Translations under genes and position numbers: made by a program | The notes under the pieces: generated by a model | What the model saw: the letters and a program-made list of their open reading frames with translations, nothing else | The model's database searches: none | Told to the model about the DNA's origin: nothing | NCBI RefSeq assembly: GCF_036408795.1 | Contig: NZ_JAZGJP010000001.1 | Span: forward strand, 248,001 to 312,000 | Length of the DNA: 64,000 nucleotides | Source: Olsenella_L kribbiana | GTDB taxonomy: Bacteria; Actinomycetota; Coriobacteriia; Coriobacteriales; Atopobiaceae | Direction of reading: 5' to 3' | Shown here: positions 17,934 through 27,838 of the stretch, piece by piece | Position numbering within the stretch: the stretch's first letter is position 1 | Layout of the letters: the number at the start of each line of letters is the position of its first letter

Positions 17934-17968
17934 AAGAGCGCAGCAGGCCTGAATCCTGCTGCGCTCTT
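17934..17968 (-). terminator. Terminator after the small membrane protein gene
   Basis: A perfect 14-bp inverted repeat (AAGAGCGCAGCAGG with CCTGCTGCGCTCTT), loop 7 nt, directly past the stop of the 64-residue membrane protein on the minus strand. The T-run after it is poor, so it may terminate in both directions using the TT ends of the stem. Confidence 0.75.
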
Positions 17969-17974
17969 GCAGCA

Positions 17975-18169
17975 TCATTTCTTCCCGCTGTTCCCGCCCC
18001 GGTGCTTCCACCCTATCGGGAAGACGAAGACAAAGGGAATCACCAAGGGGATGCCCATAGATATGCCCGAACTCGGGAAGATGAGCTGGACGACCAGGGC
18101 AATGAGGATAGCAAGGAGGATGCAGATGATGAGATCCTCGACTATCCGCTCGATATGGTCCCTGTCCAT
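17975..18169 (-). CDS. Small two-helix membrane protein, unknown function
   Basis: 64 residues, starting at ATG 18169 behind AGGAGGGAGCA, an excellent ribosome binding site. A short charged N-terminus (MDRDHIERIVED) is followed by two hydrophobic helices (about 13-30 and 37-54), the second preceded by a Gly/Ser-rich turn, and a basic tail (KHRGGNSGKK). It lies between two terminators downstream of rpoD. I do not recognise a family. The well-placed binding site, bounded transcript and clean membrane profile argue that it is real. Confidence 0.7.
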   Translation of the reverse strand: MDRDHIERIVEDLIICILLAILIALVVQLIFPSSGISMGIPLVIPFVFVFPIGWKHRGGNSGKK

Positions 18170-18184
18170 TGCTCCCTCCTCCAT

Positions 18185-18216
18185 GAAAAAAGGCAGCTGC
18201 ATGCCTGCAGCTGCCT
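18185..18216 (-). terminator. Terminator after rpoD
   Basis: An 11-bp perfect inverted repeat (AGGCAGCTGCA with TGCAGCTGCCT), 4-nt loop, followed on the minus strand by six T residues. It lies 18 bp past the rpoD stop. Confidence 0.92.
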
Positions 18217-18233
18217 GGACGTGCATTCTGTGC

Positions 18234-19604
<1,371 letters not shown>

Positions 19605-19643
19605 GTATTTCCTTTCGACGCACAATCGTTACTACTTTACCCG

Positions 19644-21578
19644 TTATTGAGCGTCTGCAGACGCAGAAAGTCTGTCTGACAGCTCCTGCACATGCCGCTG
19701 TAGCTGCGTCGCTTCGACGAAGAGCTCCTTCGTGCGGTCGGAGAGCGCATCAGGCGTGCTTCTGAGCTCGGTCCTGATGGCACGGATCTTGCGCTTCGTG
19801 GAATAGAGCTCGACGGTATCGACGAGAAAAGCCATCTTCTGCCCCGCCGTCATCCCTTCAGCCGAGGCAAGCCTGCCGCCACCCAGAAGCTGTGCCGCTT
19901 CGGGATAGACAGAGGTCGCCGCTGCCACGACATCCTGAGGCGCTGCATCCTCAGGCGTCGCGAGCATCGCCCATGCCATCGCCTCGTGTCTCGAGTCCGC
20001 CCAGGAAAAGCCTGCAATCCTCTGCGAGTAGGCCCGCGCTTCCTTCGGATAGGCGGCAGTCAGGGCAAGAAGCTCGCGCTCCGCATCGATCTGGCGGCGC
20101 TCGTCCGAGGAGAGTGCAGCCGGTACCGGCGCCGCTGCTCCGTAGGCATCATCTGGCACGTATTCCGCTTGCTCCTCCTCGTAGTAGTCCGCATCGTCGT
20201 AGCTGGGCCCGTCATAGGTCGGTATCTGCTCCTGCTCGGGACGCGCGGTCCTGCGTGCGGCAGGTGCCTGCGCCGTCTCCCTCGGCAGCGGCTTTCTACG
20301 AATCGTCCGCTTCGTCTCTTCGGGATCCATGCCAAGAGCATCTGCAAGCTGCAGGGCATAGGAGTCGATCAGGGGCGAGTCCTTGAGCGGAGCCAGAAGT
20401 CCCGCGAGGTCGTCGAGCGCCTTCACGCGGACACCCGGAATCGTGAGGTCGTAGCCTTCGAGCCGCTTTGCGAACACGAAATCGATGAGAGGACGCGCGC
20501 CTGCGAGCTGCTTTTCCATCTCCTCTTTCTGATGCGACGCAAGAAACTCCATCGGGTCCTGGTTGTTCGGCAGCACGACGCAGAGAAGCTCGGCTGTCGT
20601 CTTGTCCACATACTGGACTGCGCGCTCGGCAGCACGCTGACCCGCCGCATCGCCGTCGAACATGCAGATGATGCGCTTCACGCGCAGCCGCTCGAGCGTC
20701 TTCACATGGTCGAGCGAGAATGCCGTGCCAAGCGCTGCAACCGCATTCCTGAACCCTGCCTCGTGGAGGGCAATGACATCGGTATATCCTTCGCACACGA
20801 TTGCCGTGCCCGTCTCCACCATCGCATCGCGTGCCTTGTCTATCGCGAAGAGGTGCTTCCTCTTGTTGAAGACCGGCGTATCGCCGGTATTGATGTATTT
20901 CGCGATTCCGTCATGCTTCGTCGCTTCGAGGATCCTGCCGCCAAAGGCAATCGTGCGTCCCTGCTCATCGTGGATGGGAAACATGACACGGTCGAAGAAG
21001 CGGTCGGAGATCCTCCCCGAGCGTTCGCGCCCGAGGTCTGCCGCCACAATCTCCTGGTTCGTGAAGCCCTTCGAGCGCAGATGTGCCGCAAGCATGCCAT
21101 GCCCCGGCGCAAAGCCGAGGTTCCAGGAACGGCAGATGGCAGAGCCGAAGCCGCGTCCGGAGAAATAGCTCCTCGCCGCAGCAGGACCCTCCCCCTTGCC
21201 GCGCATGAGCATCGTCGTGTAGAAGCTCTCTGCCTCGGCCAGGCAGGCAAGGAGCCGCTGCCTCTTCGGGCCATGGTGTGCCGTCTTCTCTTCGGTGAGC
21301 TCTATGCCGGCACGGTCTGCAAGATAGCGGATGGCATCGGGGAACTCGAGGTTCTCCCTGCGCTGGACATAGCTGAACACATCGCCGCCGGCACCGCAGC
21401 CGAAGCAGTGCCAGAGGCCAGTCTGGGGATTCACCTTGAACGACGGAGACTTCTCATGATGGAACGGGCAGCAGCCCCAAAATTCCTGGCCACGCTGCTT
21501 CAGCACGACGGTCTCGCCGACAAGCTGGACGATATCGGTCGCCTGCCTGACGCGCTCCTTGTCTTCGTCGGTTATCAA
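19644..21578 (-). CDS. dnaG: DNA primase
   Basis: About 644 residues; makes RNA primers for replication. An N-terminal zinc-binding domain carries CPFHHEKSPSF and HCFGCGAGGDVF. The catalytic TOPRIM domain has the Glu in IVCEGYTDVIAL and Asp residues in MFDGDAAGQRA, and a variable C-terminal helicase-interacting domain follows, separated by an acidic Tyr-rich linker. I propose the TTG at 21578 (reading I-T-D-E-D-K after Met). It has AGGGGG 7 nt upstream and overlaps the TGA of ribF as TTGA, so the two genes are probably translationally coupled. The frame upstream belongs to ribF sequence. Confidence 0.93.
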   Translation of the reverse strand: MITDEDKERVRQATDIVQLVGETVVLKQRGQEFWGCCPFHHEKSPSFKVNPQTGLWHCFGCGAGGDVFSYVQRRENLEFPDAIRYLADRAGIELTEEKTAHHGPKRQRLLACLAEAESFYTTMLMRGKGEGPAAARSYFSGRGFGSAICRSWNLGFAPGHGMLAAHLRSKGFTNQEIVAADLGRERSGRISDRFFDRVMFPIHDEQGRTIAFGGRILEATKHDGIAKYINTGDTPVFNKRKHLFAIDKARDAMVETGTAIVCEGYTDVIALHEAGFRNAVAALGTAFSLDHVKTLERLRVKRIICMFDGDAAGQRAAERAVQYVDKTTAELLCVVLPNNQDPMEFLASHQKEEMEKQLAGARPLIDFVFAKRLEGYDLTIPGVRVKALDDLAGLLAPLKDSPLIDSYALQLADALGMDPEETKRTIRRKPLPRETAQAPAARRTARPEQEQIPTYDGPSYDDADYYEEEQAEYVPDDAYGAAAPVPAALSSDERRQIDAERELLALTAAYPKEARAYSQRIAGFSWADSRHEAMAWAMLATPEDAAPQDVVAAATSVYPEAAQLLGGGRLASAEGMTAGQKMAFLVDTVELYSTKRKIRAIRTELRSTPDALSDRTKELFVEATQLQRHVQELSDRLSASADAQ

Positions 21579-22639
21579 CAGATCGCCCCCTCGCTGTCGG
21601 CACTCAGGTTCACATGTACCCACTCGATGTTCCCGCGAACCACTGCTTCGAGTTCCGCCATCGAAGAGAACCTGCGCTGTGCCCTGAGCCAGCGGCAGAA
21701 GACGACCTGCACCTCCCGCCCATAGATATCGCCGGAAAAGCCGAGGAGATGCGCTTCGAGGAAGTTGGGCCGCTTGGTTTCCTCGAAGCTCTTGGGAGCG
21801 CCGACATTGATAGCGGAGGCATAGGGCACGCCTTCCACGACGACATATCCCCCATAGACGCCTTCAGCGGGCATGGCAGAAAGCGGCTCGCACTGGACGT
21901 TCGCCGTCGCAAAGCCCATGCCGGTGCCTTCGCCGCGGCCGTGCATGACTAAGCCACGGACGTAATGGCAGCGGCAAAGAAGCTCTGCCGCCTCATCGAG
22001 CGCGCCCTGCGCGAGAAGATGCCGAATTCTTGTCGCGCTCACAGGCTCCGTGCCTCCGAGAGCCAGATCCTGCGGCACGATATCGATTCCGCGGCTTCCG
22101 AGAATCTCCTGGAGCGTTGAGATATCACCTGCGCCACGTGCGCCGAAGCGGAAGTTCGTGCCGACATGCACGGATACGGGATGAAGCGCTTCCTCGATGC
22201 GTGTGCAGAAAGCAGCAGGAGCAAGGCCTGCAAGCTCGGGCGTGAAGTGCATGACAAGGACGGCATCTGCACCGAGAGAAAAAAGGCCCCGTACGCGGTC
22301 AGAGACAGAGAGGAGCCTCGCTTCAGGACGCAATCCTACGACTTCGGAAGGATCGGGGTCGAAGGTCACGACGACAGAGGGAAGCTCGCGGCTGCAGGCA
22401 TCTGCGACAAGGCGGGCAATCAGGGCCCTGTGCCCTAGATGCAGGCCATCGAAGGCGCCGAGCGCAATGACCGATGAGGAGGAGAGCTTTTGGGAGGCTG
22501 CCTTGCGCAGATAGAGCGTTCCCAGCTCATGCGCACGTGGCTCGGGCAGCCTGCCTTGTCCGAAGGTGGCTGCATCGACAAGCGCCTGCTTTGCCGCTGC
22601 ATCGAGCGGCAGCGCGAAGCCGCCACACTGCTCCTGCAT
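21575..22639 (-). CDS. ribF: Bifunctional riboflavin kinase/FAD synthetase
   Basis: 354 residues; makes FMN and then FAD. The N-terminal adenylyltransferase domain shows GAFDGLHLGH and the later SATRIRHLL; the C-terminal riboflavin kinase domain has GRGEGTGMGFATANV and GVYGGYV. About 45 residues precede the first motif, more than usual. Start ATG 22639 is preceded by AAGGAGAGAAT. It lies 17 bp after truB, an arrangement common in bacteria. Confidence 0.94.
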   Translation of the reverse strand: MQEQCGGFALPLDAAAKQALVDAATFGQGRLPEPRAHELGTLYLRKAASQKLSSSSVIALGAFDGLHLGHRALIARLVADACSRELPSVVVTFDPDPSEVVGLRPEARLLSVSDRVRGLFSLGADAVLVMHFTPELAGLAPAAFCTRIEEALHPVSVHVGTNFRFGARGAGDISTLQEILGSRGIDIVPQDLALGGTEPVSATRIRHLLAQGALDEAAELLCRCHYVRGLVMHGRGEGTGMGFATANVQCEPLSAMPAEGVYGGYVVVEGVPYASAINVGAPKSFEETKRPNFLEAHLLGFSGDIYGREVQVVFCRWLRAQRRFSSMAELEAVVRGNIEWVHVNLSADSEGAIC

Positions 22640-22656
22640 ATTCTCTCTCCTTGTCT

Positions 22657-23586
22657 CTAGCGGACGCCTGATATGCCCGCCGGGAAATTCGCGACCGTCT
22701 TGAGACGGTCGTTCACACATTCCCACACACCGTATACCTTGCCGGATGAGACCATCGCACAGCGCTCCCCTTCCTTGAGGTCGACACTGCCGAGGGGAAG
22801 CGTCTTTCCCTGGAGGAGCTTCTCGAGCTCAGAGTCTGTGACAGCACGCTTCGGCAGGCCGAGAGCACGCACCGGATCTGCCGCAAGGGAAAGGATGCCA
22901 TCGGCGCCTGCCTCGGCAATCTCCTCGAGCGTATGCGCATTCTTCAGCGTGAGGTTTCCGGATGAAAGGCGCCGGAGCGCCCCGAGGTGCGCGGCACTCC
23001 CCAGAGAGCGTCCCAGGTCGCGGGCAATGCTCCTGATATAGGTGCCCTTCGATACCATGAACGCGCAGTCCCAGAAGAGCCCTTCGTCGTCCTCGCCGAC
23101 TGCAAGGAGCAGGGCCTGGTATATCTCTATCCGGCGCGAAGCAAGCTCGACCGCCTCGCCTTCGCGGGCGAGCGCATAGGCACGCTTGCCGTCGATCGAG
23201 ATGGCAGAGTATGCTGGCGGCACCTGATCCTGCACACCGACAAGGCCAGCCAGGGCTAGGCGTGCTTCCTCCTCATCGAAGAGACGCTTCGGCATCTCGG
23301 CCTCGCGCACGGTCTTGCCTTCGCGGTCATCGGTATCGGTCTCGCGGCCAAACGAGATGCGGGCCTCATAGGACTTCTGGTCCTGCGTCAGCATGCCCAT
23401 AAGGCGAGTGCCCTGGCCGACGCCGATGACAAGAAGGCCAGAGGCTGCAGGGTCGAGCGTGCCGGCATGGCCTACACGGCGCTCGCCCAAGGCATAGCGC
23501 ACCTTCGACACCGCATCATGGCTTGTGATGCCTTCTGGCTTGTCGACAGCCAGAAGAAGATTCAGTCCGCTCTGTCCGCGCTTCAC
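22657..23586 (-). CDS. truB: tRNA pseudouridine-55 synthase
   Basis: 309 residues; makes pseudouridine 55 in the T arm of tRNAs. The catalytic Asp is in HAGTLDPAASGLL, and KPEGITSHD and the YSAISIDGKRAYALAREG segment are typical. A C-terminal PUA-like region is present. The ATG overlaps the stop of the DHH phosphoesterase gene (ATGA). Confidence 0.95.
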   Translation of the reverse strand: MKRGQSGLNLLLAVDKPEGITSHDAVSKVRYALGERRVGHAGTLDPAASGLLVIGVGQGTRLMGMLTQDQKSYEARISFGRETDTDDREGKTVREAEMPKRLFDEEEARLALAGLVGVQDQVPPAYSAISIDGKRAYALAREGEAVELASRRIEIYQALLLAVGEDDEGLFWDCAFMVSKGTYIRSIARDLGRSLGSAAHLGALRRLSSGNLTLKNAHTLEEIAEAGADGILSLAADPVRALGLPKRAVTDSELEKLLQGKTLPLGSVDLKEGERCAMVSSGKVYGVWECVNDRLKTVANFPAGISGVR

Positions 23587-24608
23587 TCGCTCACCCCGCC
23601 CATGGCAGGAGCGCAGGGCTCGTCCGTGAGCAGTGCCTTGAGGCGCGGCAACACGACAGAGAGCGCCTCGTCGAGGTCGCCCTTCAGCGTGAAGCCTGCA
23701 GCAGCCTTGTGGCCGCCTCCCCCGAGCTCGCGCGCGACGACCGAGATATCGTAGTCGCTCTTCGAGCGCAGGTTGCCACGGACGCCGCCGCCAGGAAGCT
23801 CCTTCAGGAACAGCGCCACCTCAGCCCCGTCGACGCTTCTCACGACGTCTATGAGCCCGTCGCACTCGTCGAGCTGGGCACCGGTACGCTCGAGGTCGTC
23901 CACTGTGGAGTAGCTGTAGGAGATGCGCCCACCCAAAAACGTCTTGATCCGCGACATGACCATAGCCTCGAGATGCAGGTACTGCAGACGGAAGCTCTGG
24001 TAGACATGAAGCGACACATTCGAGGGGTTCGCACCGGAATCGACGAGATAGGAGGCGATATCGAAGGCCTCCGGATTCGCGTTCTGGTACTGGAAGCGCC
24101 CGGTATCGGTCATGATGGCGCAGAAGAGGCAGTCGGCAATCTCCGGCGTCATCTCCGCCTCGATATGCTGTGCGAACTCGGCGATGATGACACCGGTGGC
24201 AGCAGCATCGGGACGCACGACGTGCACATCGCCAAACGGCTTCTCGGAAGGGTGATGGTCGATCTCTGCAACCTTCGGTGCGCGCCTGAGCACAGCCTCT
24301 GCCTCATTCAGGCGCGACGGTGCCGGCAGATCGACGCTGATGAAGAGGTCTGGTGCCCCTTCATAGTCCTTGGCCTGCACGAAGCCATCGGCACCCGGCA
24401 GGAAGGCATAGATTCTCGGCACCGGATCGGCATCTGCCAAGAGATTCGTGACCGTCTTTTCAGGCCAGCGCCTCCGAAGGATGTGGGCCAAGGCAAGGCC
24501 CGAGCCCAGGGCGTCTCCGTCCGGGCTCGTATGGGCGCAGACACAGATCGTCTGCGCCTCCTCAATCAGGGAGACGAGGGCCGCAAACGATGCGGCCTGC
24601 GTCTTCAT
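23583..24608 (-). CDS. nrnA: DHH/DHHA1 phosphoesterase, NrnA-like
   Basis: 341 residues. DHH-family phosphoesterase of the NrnA type, which degrades very short RNAs and 3'-phosphoadenosine 5'-phosphate. Motifs are HTSPDGDALGSGLAL, SVDLP, EIDHHPSE and the C-terminal GGGGHKAAAGF of DHHA1. Start ATG 24608 follows rbfA by 22 bp; the open frame upstream is inside rbfA. Position between rbfA and truB is typical of Gram-positive nusA operons. Confidence 0.9.
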   Translation of the reverse strand: MKTQAASFAALVSLIEEAQTICVCAHTSPDGDALGSGLALAHILRRRWPEKTVTNLLADADPVPRIYAFLPGADGFVQAKDYEGAPDLFISVDLPAPSRLNEAEAVLRRAPKVAEIDHHPSEKPFGDVHVVRPDAAATGVIIAEFAQHIEAEMTPEIADCLFCAIMTDTGRFQYQNANPEAFDIASYLVDSGANPSNVSLHVYQSFRLQYLHLEAMVMSRIKTFLGGRISYSYSTVDDLERTGAQLDECDGLIDVVRSVDGAEVALFLKELPGGGVRGNLRSKSDYDISVVARELGGGGHKAAAGFTLKGDLDEALSVVLPRLKALLTDEPCAPAMGGVSE

Positions 24609-24630
24609 ATCGTCGTACTGCACAGTCCCT

Positions 24631-25032
24631 CTATTCGGCTTCGGTCTCGGATGGCTGGATCGGGTAGCCATCCTCGTCCTTCTCGACCGCGAGCGTCGGC
24701 GGAACGTTCTTGAGGGCGCGGGCGATCTGCTCGGCCTCGTCGGTCGTCGTATCGATGCGGAACTCGATCTCGGGCGTCACCCTCCAGGCAACAGCGTGCC
24801 CGAAGAGCGAGCGGATGCGGCCCTTTGCGCGGTCGAGCGCCGCCATGACCTCCTCGTAGCGGTCTGCATCGCAGGACACGTAGACACGCATGAAGGACTT
24901 GTCGATCGCGACCTCGGCGCCCGTCACGGTGACGAGCGCGAGATCGGGGTCGGAGATCTCGAACAGAAGGATGTCTGCAATCTTCTCGCGCGCCTGTTCG
25001 TTTATGCGGCGGGAATTCCTGTTCTGCTTCAT
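24631..25032 (-). CDS. rbfA: Ribosome-binding factor A
   Basis: 133 residues; assists 16S rRNA maturation in the small ribosomal subunit. The KH-like fold is recognised by RINEQAREKIADILLFEISDPDL and by the later PEIEFRIDTT. It lies 9 bp after infB. A short acidic tail ends the protein. Confidence 0.94.
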   Translation of the reverse strand: MKQNRNSRRINEQAREKIADILLFEISDPDLALVTVTGAEVAIDKSFMRVYVSCDADRYEEVMAALDRAKGRIRSLFGHAVAWRVTPEIEFRIDTTTDEAEQIARALKNVPPTLAVEKDEDGYPIQPSETEAE

Positions 25033-25041
25033 GGCTTGACC

Positions 25042-27786
25042 TTACTCGGTACGGGCAACCTCGACGATCTTGTAGGATTCGATCGTGTCGCCCACATGGA
25101 TATCCTGATAGTTCTCGAGCGAGATGCCGCACTCGTAGCCGGCCTTGACGCTCTTGACCTCGTCCTTGTAGCGGCGAAGGGATGCAATCGTGCCATCGTA
25201 GACGACGATGCCGTTCCTGACCAGGCGGACCTGGTCGGTGGCAGAAACCTCGCCTTCCTGGACCATGCAGCCGGCTGCGATGCCGACCTTCGGAACCTTG
25301 TAGGTCTGGCGCACCTCGATCGTGGCGGTCTGCTTCTCCTCCTCCGTCGGCTTGAGCATGCCGATGCGCGCTGCATCGATCTCCTCGATAGCCTTGTAGA
25401 TGACGGAGTAGGTACGGATCTCGACGCCGTCCTTCTCGGCAGCCTGGCGGGCCTTTGCATCAGGACGGACACCGAAGCCGATGATGATGGCATTGGAGGC
25501 GTCTGCGAGGATGACATCGGTCTCGTTGATGGCACCGACGGCCGTGTGGATCACGTTGATGCGGACCTCGGACTGATCGAGCTTCGAGAGAGCATCGACA
25601 AGTGCCTCGATGGAGCCCTGGACATCTGCCTTGATGATGAGGTTGAGCTCCTTGACGTCCTGCTCCTCCATCGTGTCGAAGAGATTCTCGAGCGTGACGT
25701 GCTTGGCCTTGTTCTGCTCCTCGATGCGGGCCTTGAGCTGGCGCTGCTCGGCGAGCTGGCGTGCATCGCGCTCGTCGTCGAAGACGCGGAACTCGTCGCC
25801 TGCATTCGGGATCGACTGGAGGCCCAGAATCTCGACAGGGTCGGACGGCTTGGCTTCAGCCACATTGTTGCCGTGCTGGTCAAGCATGGCACGGACGCGT
25901 CCGTAGGCCGTACCTGCCACGACAGCATCGCCGACATGCAGCGTGCCCCTGTTCACAAGGATCGTGGCAACAGAGCCGCGGCCGCGGTCGAGCTTTGCCT
26001 CGAGGACATAGCCGGATGCGAACGTATTCGGGTTCGCCTTGAGCTCGAGGTAGTCAGCCTCGAGCAGTACTGCCTCGAGCAGGTCCTCGATGCCGATCTT
26101 CTTCTTGGCGGAGATGTTCACGAACATGTTCTGGCCGCCCCACTCCTCGGGGATGATGCCATATTCCGTGAGCTCCTGGCGCACCTTGTCCGGATTTGCG
26201 CCCGGCTTGTCGATCTTGTTGACGGCGACGATGATAGGAACGTTTGCCGCCTTTGCATGGTTGATGGACTCGATGGTCTGGGGCATGACGCCGTCGTCAG
26301 CGGCGACGATCAGGATGACGATATCCGTGACCTTGGCGCCACGGGCACGCATGGCCGTGAACGTTGCATGGCCCGGTGTATCGATGAACGTGATCGTGCG
26401 GCCATGGATCTTGACCTGAGAGGCGCCGATGGCCTGCGTGATGCCGCCAGCCTCGCCTGCTGCGACGCCGGTATGGCGGATTGCATCGAGGAGCGACGTC
26501 TTGCCGTGGTCGACGTGTCCCATGACGGTGACGACAGGAGGCCTCGGAACGAGATCCTTCGGATCGTCGTAGAAGCTGAAGGAGTTCTCCTCCTCCTTGG
26601 TCATGACCTTGGCGTCGCGGCCAAGGTCGTCGGCGATGAGCTCGATCTGGTCATCTGTCATGCTCTGCGTCATCGTCAGCGGCGTTCCGAGAAGGAACAG
26701 ACGCTTGATGATGTCATTTGCAGGGACCTTGAGGAGCTCTGCAAGCTCGGCCACGGTCGAGCCTTGCGGAACCTTGATCGTATCGAGCTGGGAGAGGTCC
26801 TGGTCGTTCTTCACAGCCTCCTCGATACGCTTCTCCTCGGCAGCCTCGGCAGCCTGCTTGACACGGCGCTCCTTGCGGCGCTTGCGGCGGCCGGTCGATT
26901 CGCGCGAGGCTTCCTCGACAGCGGCGCGGGCTTCTTCGAGCACGTGCTCGCGGTTGTATTCCTCGGCAGCACGTGCCATGCGGGTGTAGCGGTCTTCCCC
27001 GTCATTCTGCCTGTGGCTGTGCTTCTGGTTCCTGCGGCGGTTCTCGCCACGGCTGTCGGGCTTGCCCTCGCCAGCAGGCGCTGCCTGGGCAGCATTCCTC
27101 CTGACTTCGTCCATCGAGAAGCCACGGCGCTCGTTGCGCTCATGGCGCTCATCGTTGTGCTCTTCGCCGCGACCACCACGATCGGAACGCTCGTTACGGC
27201 CGCCACGGTCGGAGGAGTTCCTGCGCTCGGGGCGCTGGCGCTTCCTGGCAGCACGCTCTTCGGCTTCCTGCTTCTTGCGTGCCTCCTTCTCCTCTTCCTG
27301 CTGCTTCAGGACCTTCTCCTGCTGGGCGATCTGGTCGAGCAGGCTCGTGAAGGACGGCACGCTCTTCGGAGCCGTGTCCCTGACGCGGTTCTTCTCTGCC
27401 TCTTCCTTGGCCTTGCGCTCCTGTTCGGCGCGCTCCTCCTCGGCCTTCTTGCGGGCAGCCTCGGCCTCGCGGCGGCGCTGCTCCTCGACAGCGCGCTCCT
27501 GCGCACGGCGCTTCTCGGCAGCCACACGCTCGCGCTCTGCCTCCTCGGCAGCCTTGCGCTCCTCTTCCTTCTTTGCCTCTTCCTCGGCCTTCTTCTGGGC
27601 CTCGATCTCGGCGGCACGGGCCTCGAGGATCGGCTTGAGCTTCTTGCGGACAAGGTTCACGTAGACGTCCTCAAGCGTCGAGGACGGCGACTTTGCCGGT
27701 ATCTTCATCTGATCGAGATAGTCGAGCATCTCCTTGCTCGACATCCCGTATTCCTTTGCCAAATCATGTACGCGGGTCTTTGCCAT
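25042..27786 (-). CDS. infB: Translation initiation factor IF-2
   Basis: 914 residues. It brings initiator tRNA to the ribosome using GTP. N-terminal IF2 module (MAKTRVHDLAKEYGMSSKEM), then a charged Lys/Glu/Arg-rich region of about 270 residues. The G domain, from about residue 410, carries GHVDHGKT, DTPGHATF and NKID, and the C-terminal beta-barrel domains follow. The KE-rich middle explains why its opposite strand also stays open. It lies 52 bp after nusA, with no ylxR/rplGA pair between as seen in many Gram-positives. Confidence 0.97.
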   Translation of the reverse strand: MAKTRVHDLAKEYGMSSKEMLDYLDQMKIPAKSPSSTLEDVYVNLVRKKLKPILEARAAEIEAQKKAEEEAKKEEERKAAEEAERERVAAEKRRAQERAVEEQRRREAEAARKKAEEERAEQERKAKEEAEKNRVRDTAPKSVPSFTSLLDQIAQQEKVLKQQEEEKEARKKQEAEERAARKRQRPERRNSSDRGGRNERSDRGGRGEEHNDERHERNERRGFSMDEVRRNAAQAAPAGEGKPDSRGENRRRNQKHSHRQNDGEDRYTRMARAAEEYNREHVLEEARAAVEEASRESTGRRKRRKERRVKQAAEAAEEKRIEEAVKNDQDLSQLDTIKVPQGSTVAELAELLKVPANDIIKRLFLLGTPLTMTQSMTDDQIELIADDLGRDAKVMTKEEENSFSFYDDPKDLVPRPPVVTVMGHVDHGKTSLLDAIRHTGVAAGEAGGITQAIGASQVKIHGRTITFIDTPGHATFTAMRARGAKVTDIVILIVAADDGVMPQTIESINHAKAANVPIIVAVNKIDKPGANPDKVRQELTEYGIIPEEWGGQNMFVNISAKKKIGIEDLLEAVLLEADYLELKANPNTFASGYVLEAKLDRGRGSVATILVNRGTLHVGDAVVAGTAYGRVRAMLDQHGNNVAEAKPSDPVEILGLQSIPNAGDEFRVFDDERDARQLAEQRQLKARIEEQNKAKHVTLENLFDTMEEQDVKELNLIIKADVQGSIEALVDALSKLDQSEVRINVIHTAVGAINETDVILADASNAIIIGFGVRPDAKARQAAEKDGVEIRTYSVIYKAIEEIDAARIGMLKPTEEEKQTATIEVRQTYKVPKVGIAAGCMVQEGEVSATDQVRLVRNGIVVYDGTIASLRRYKDEVKSVKAGYECGISLENYQDIHVGDTIESYKIVEVARTE

Positions 27787-27838
27787 GTAACCAACCTTCC
27801 TAGATGCGACGGGTATGATGCGACGTTCCGTCGCATTG

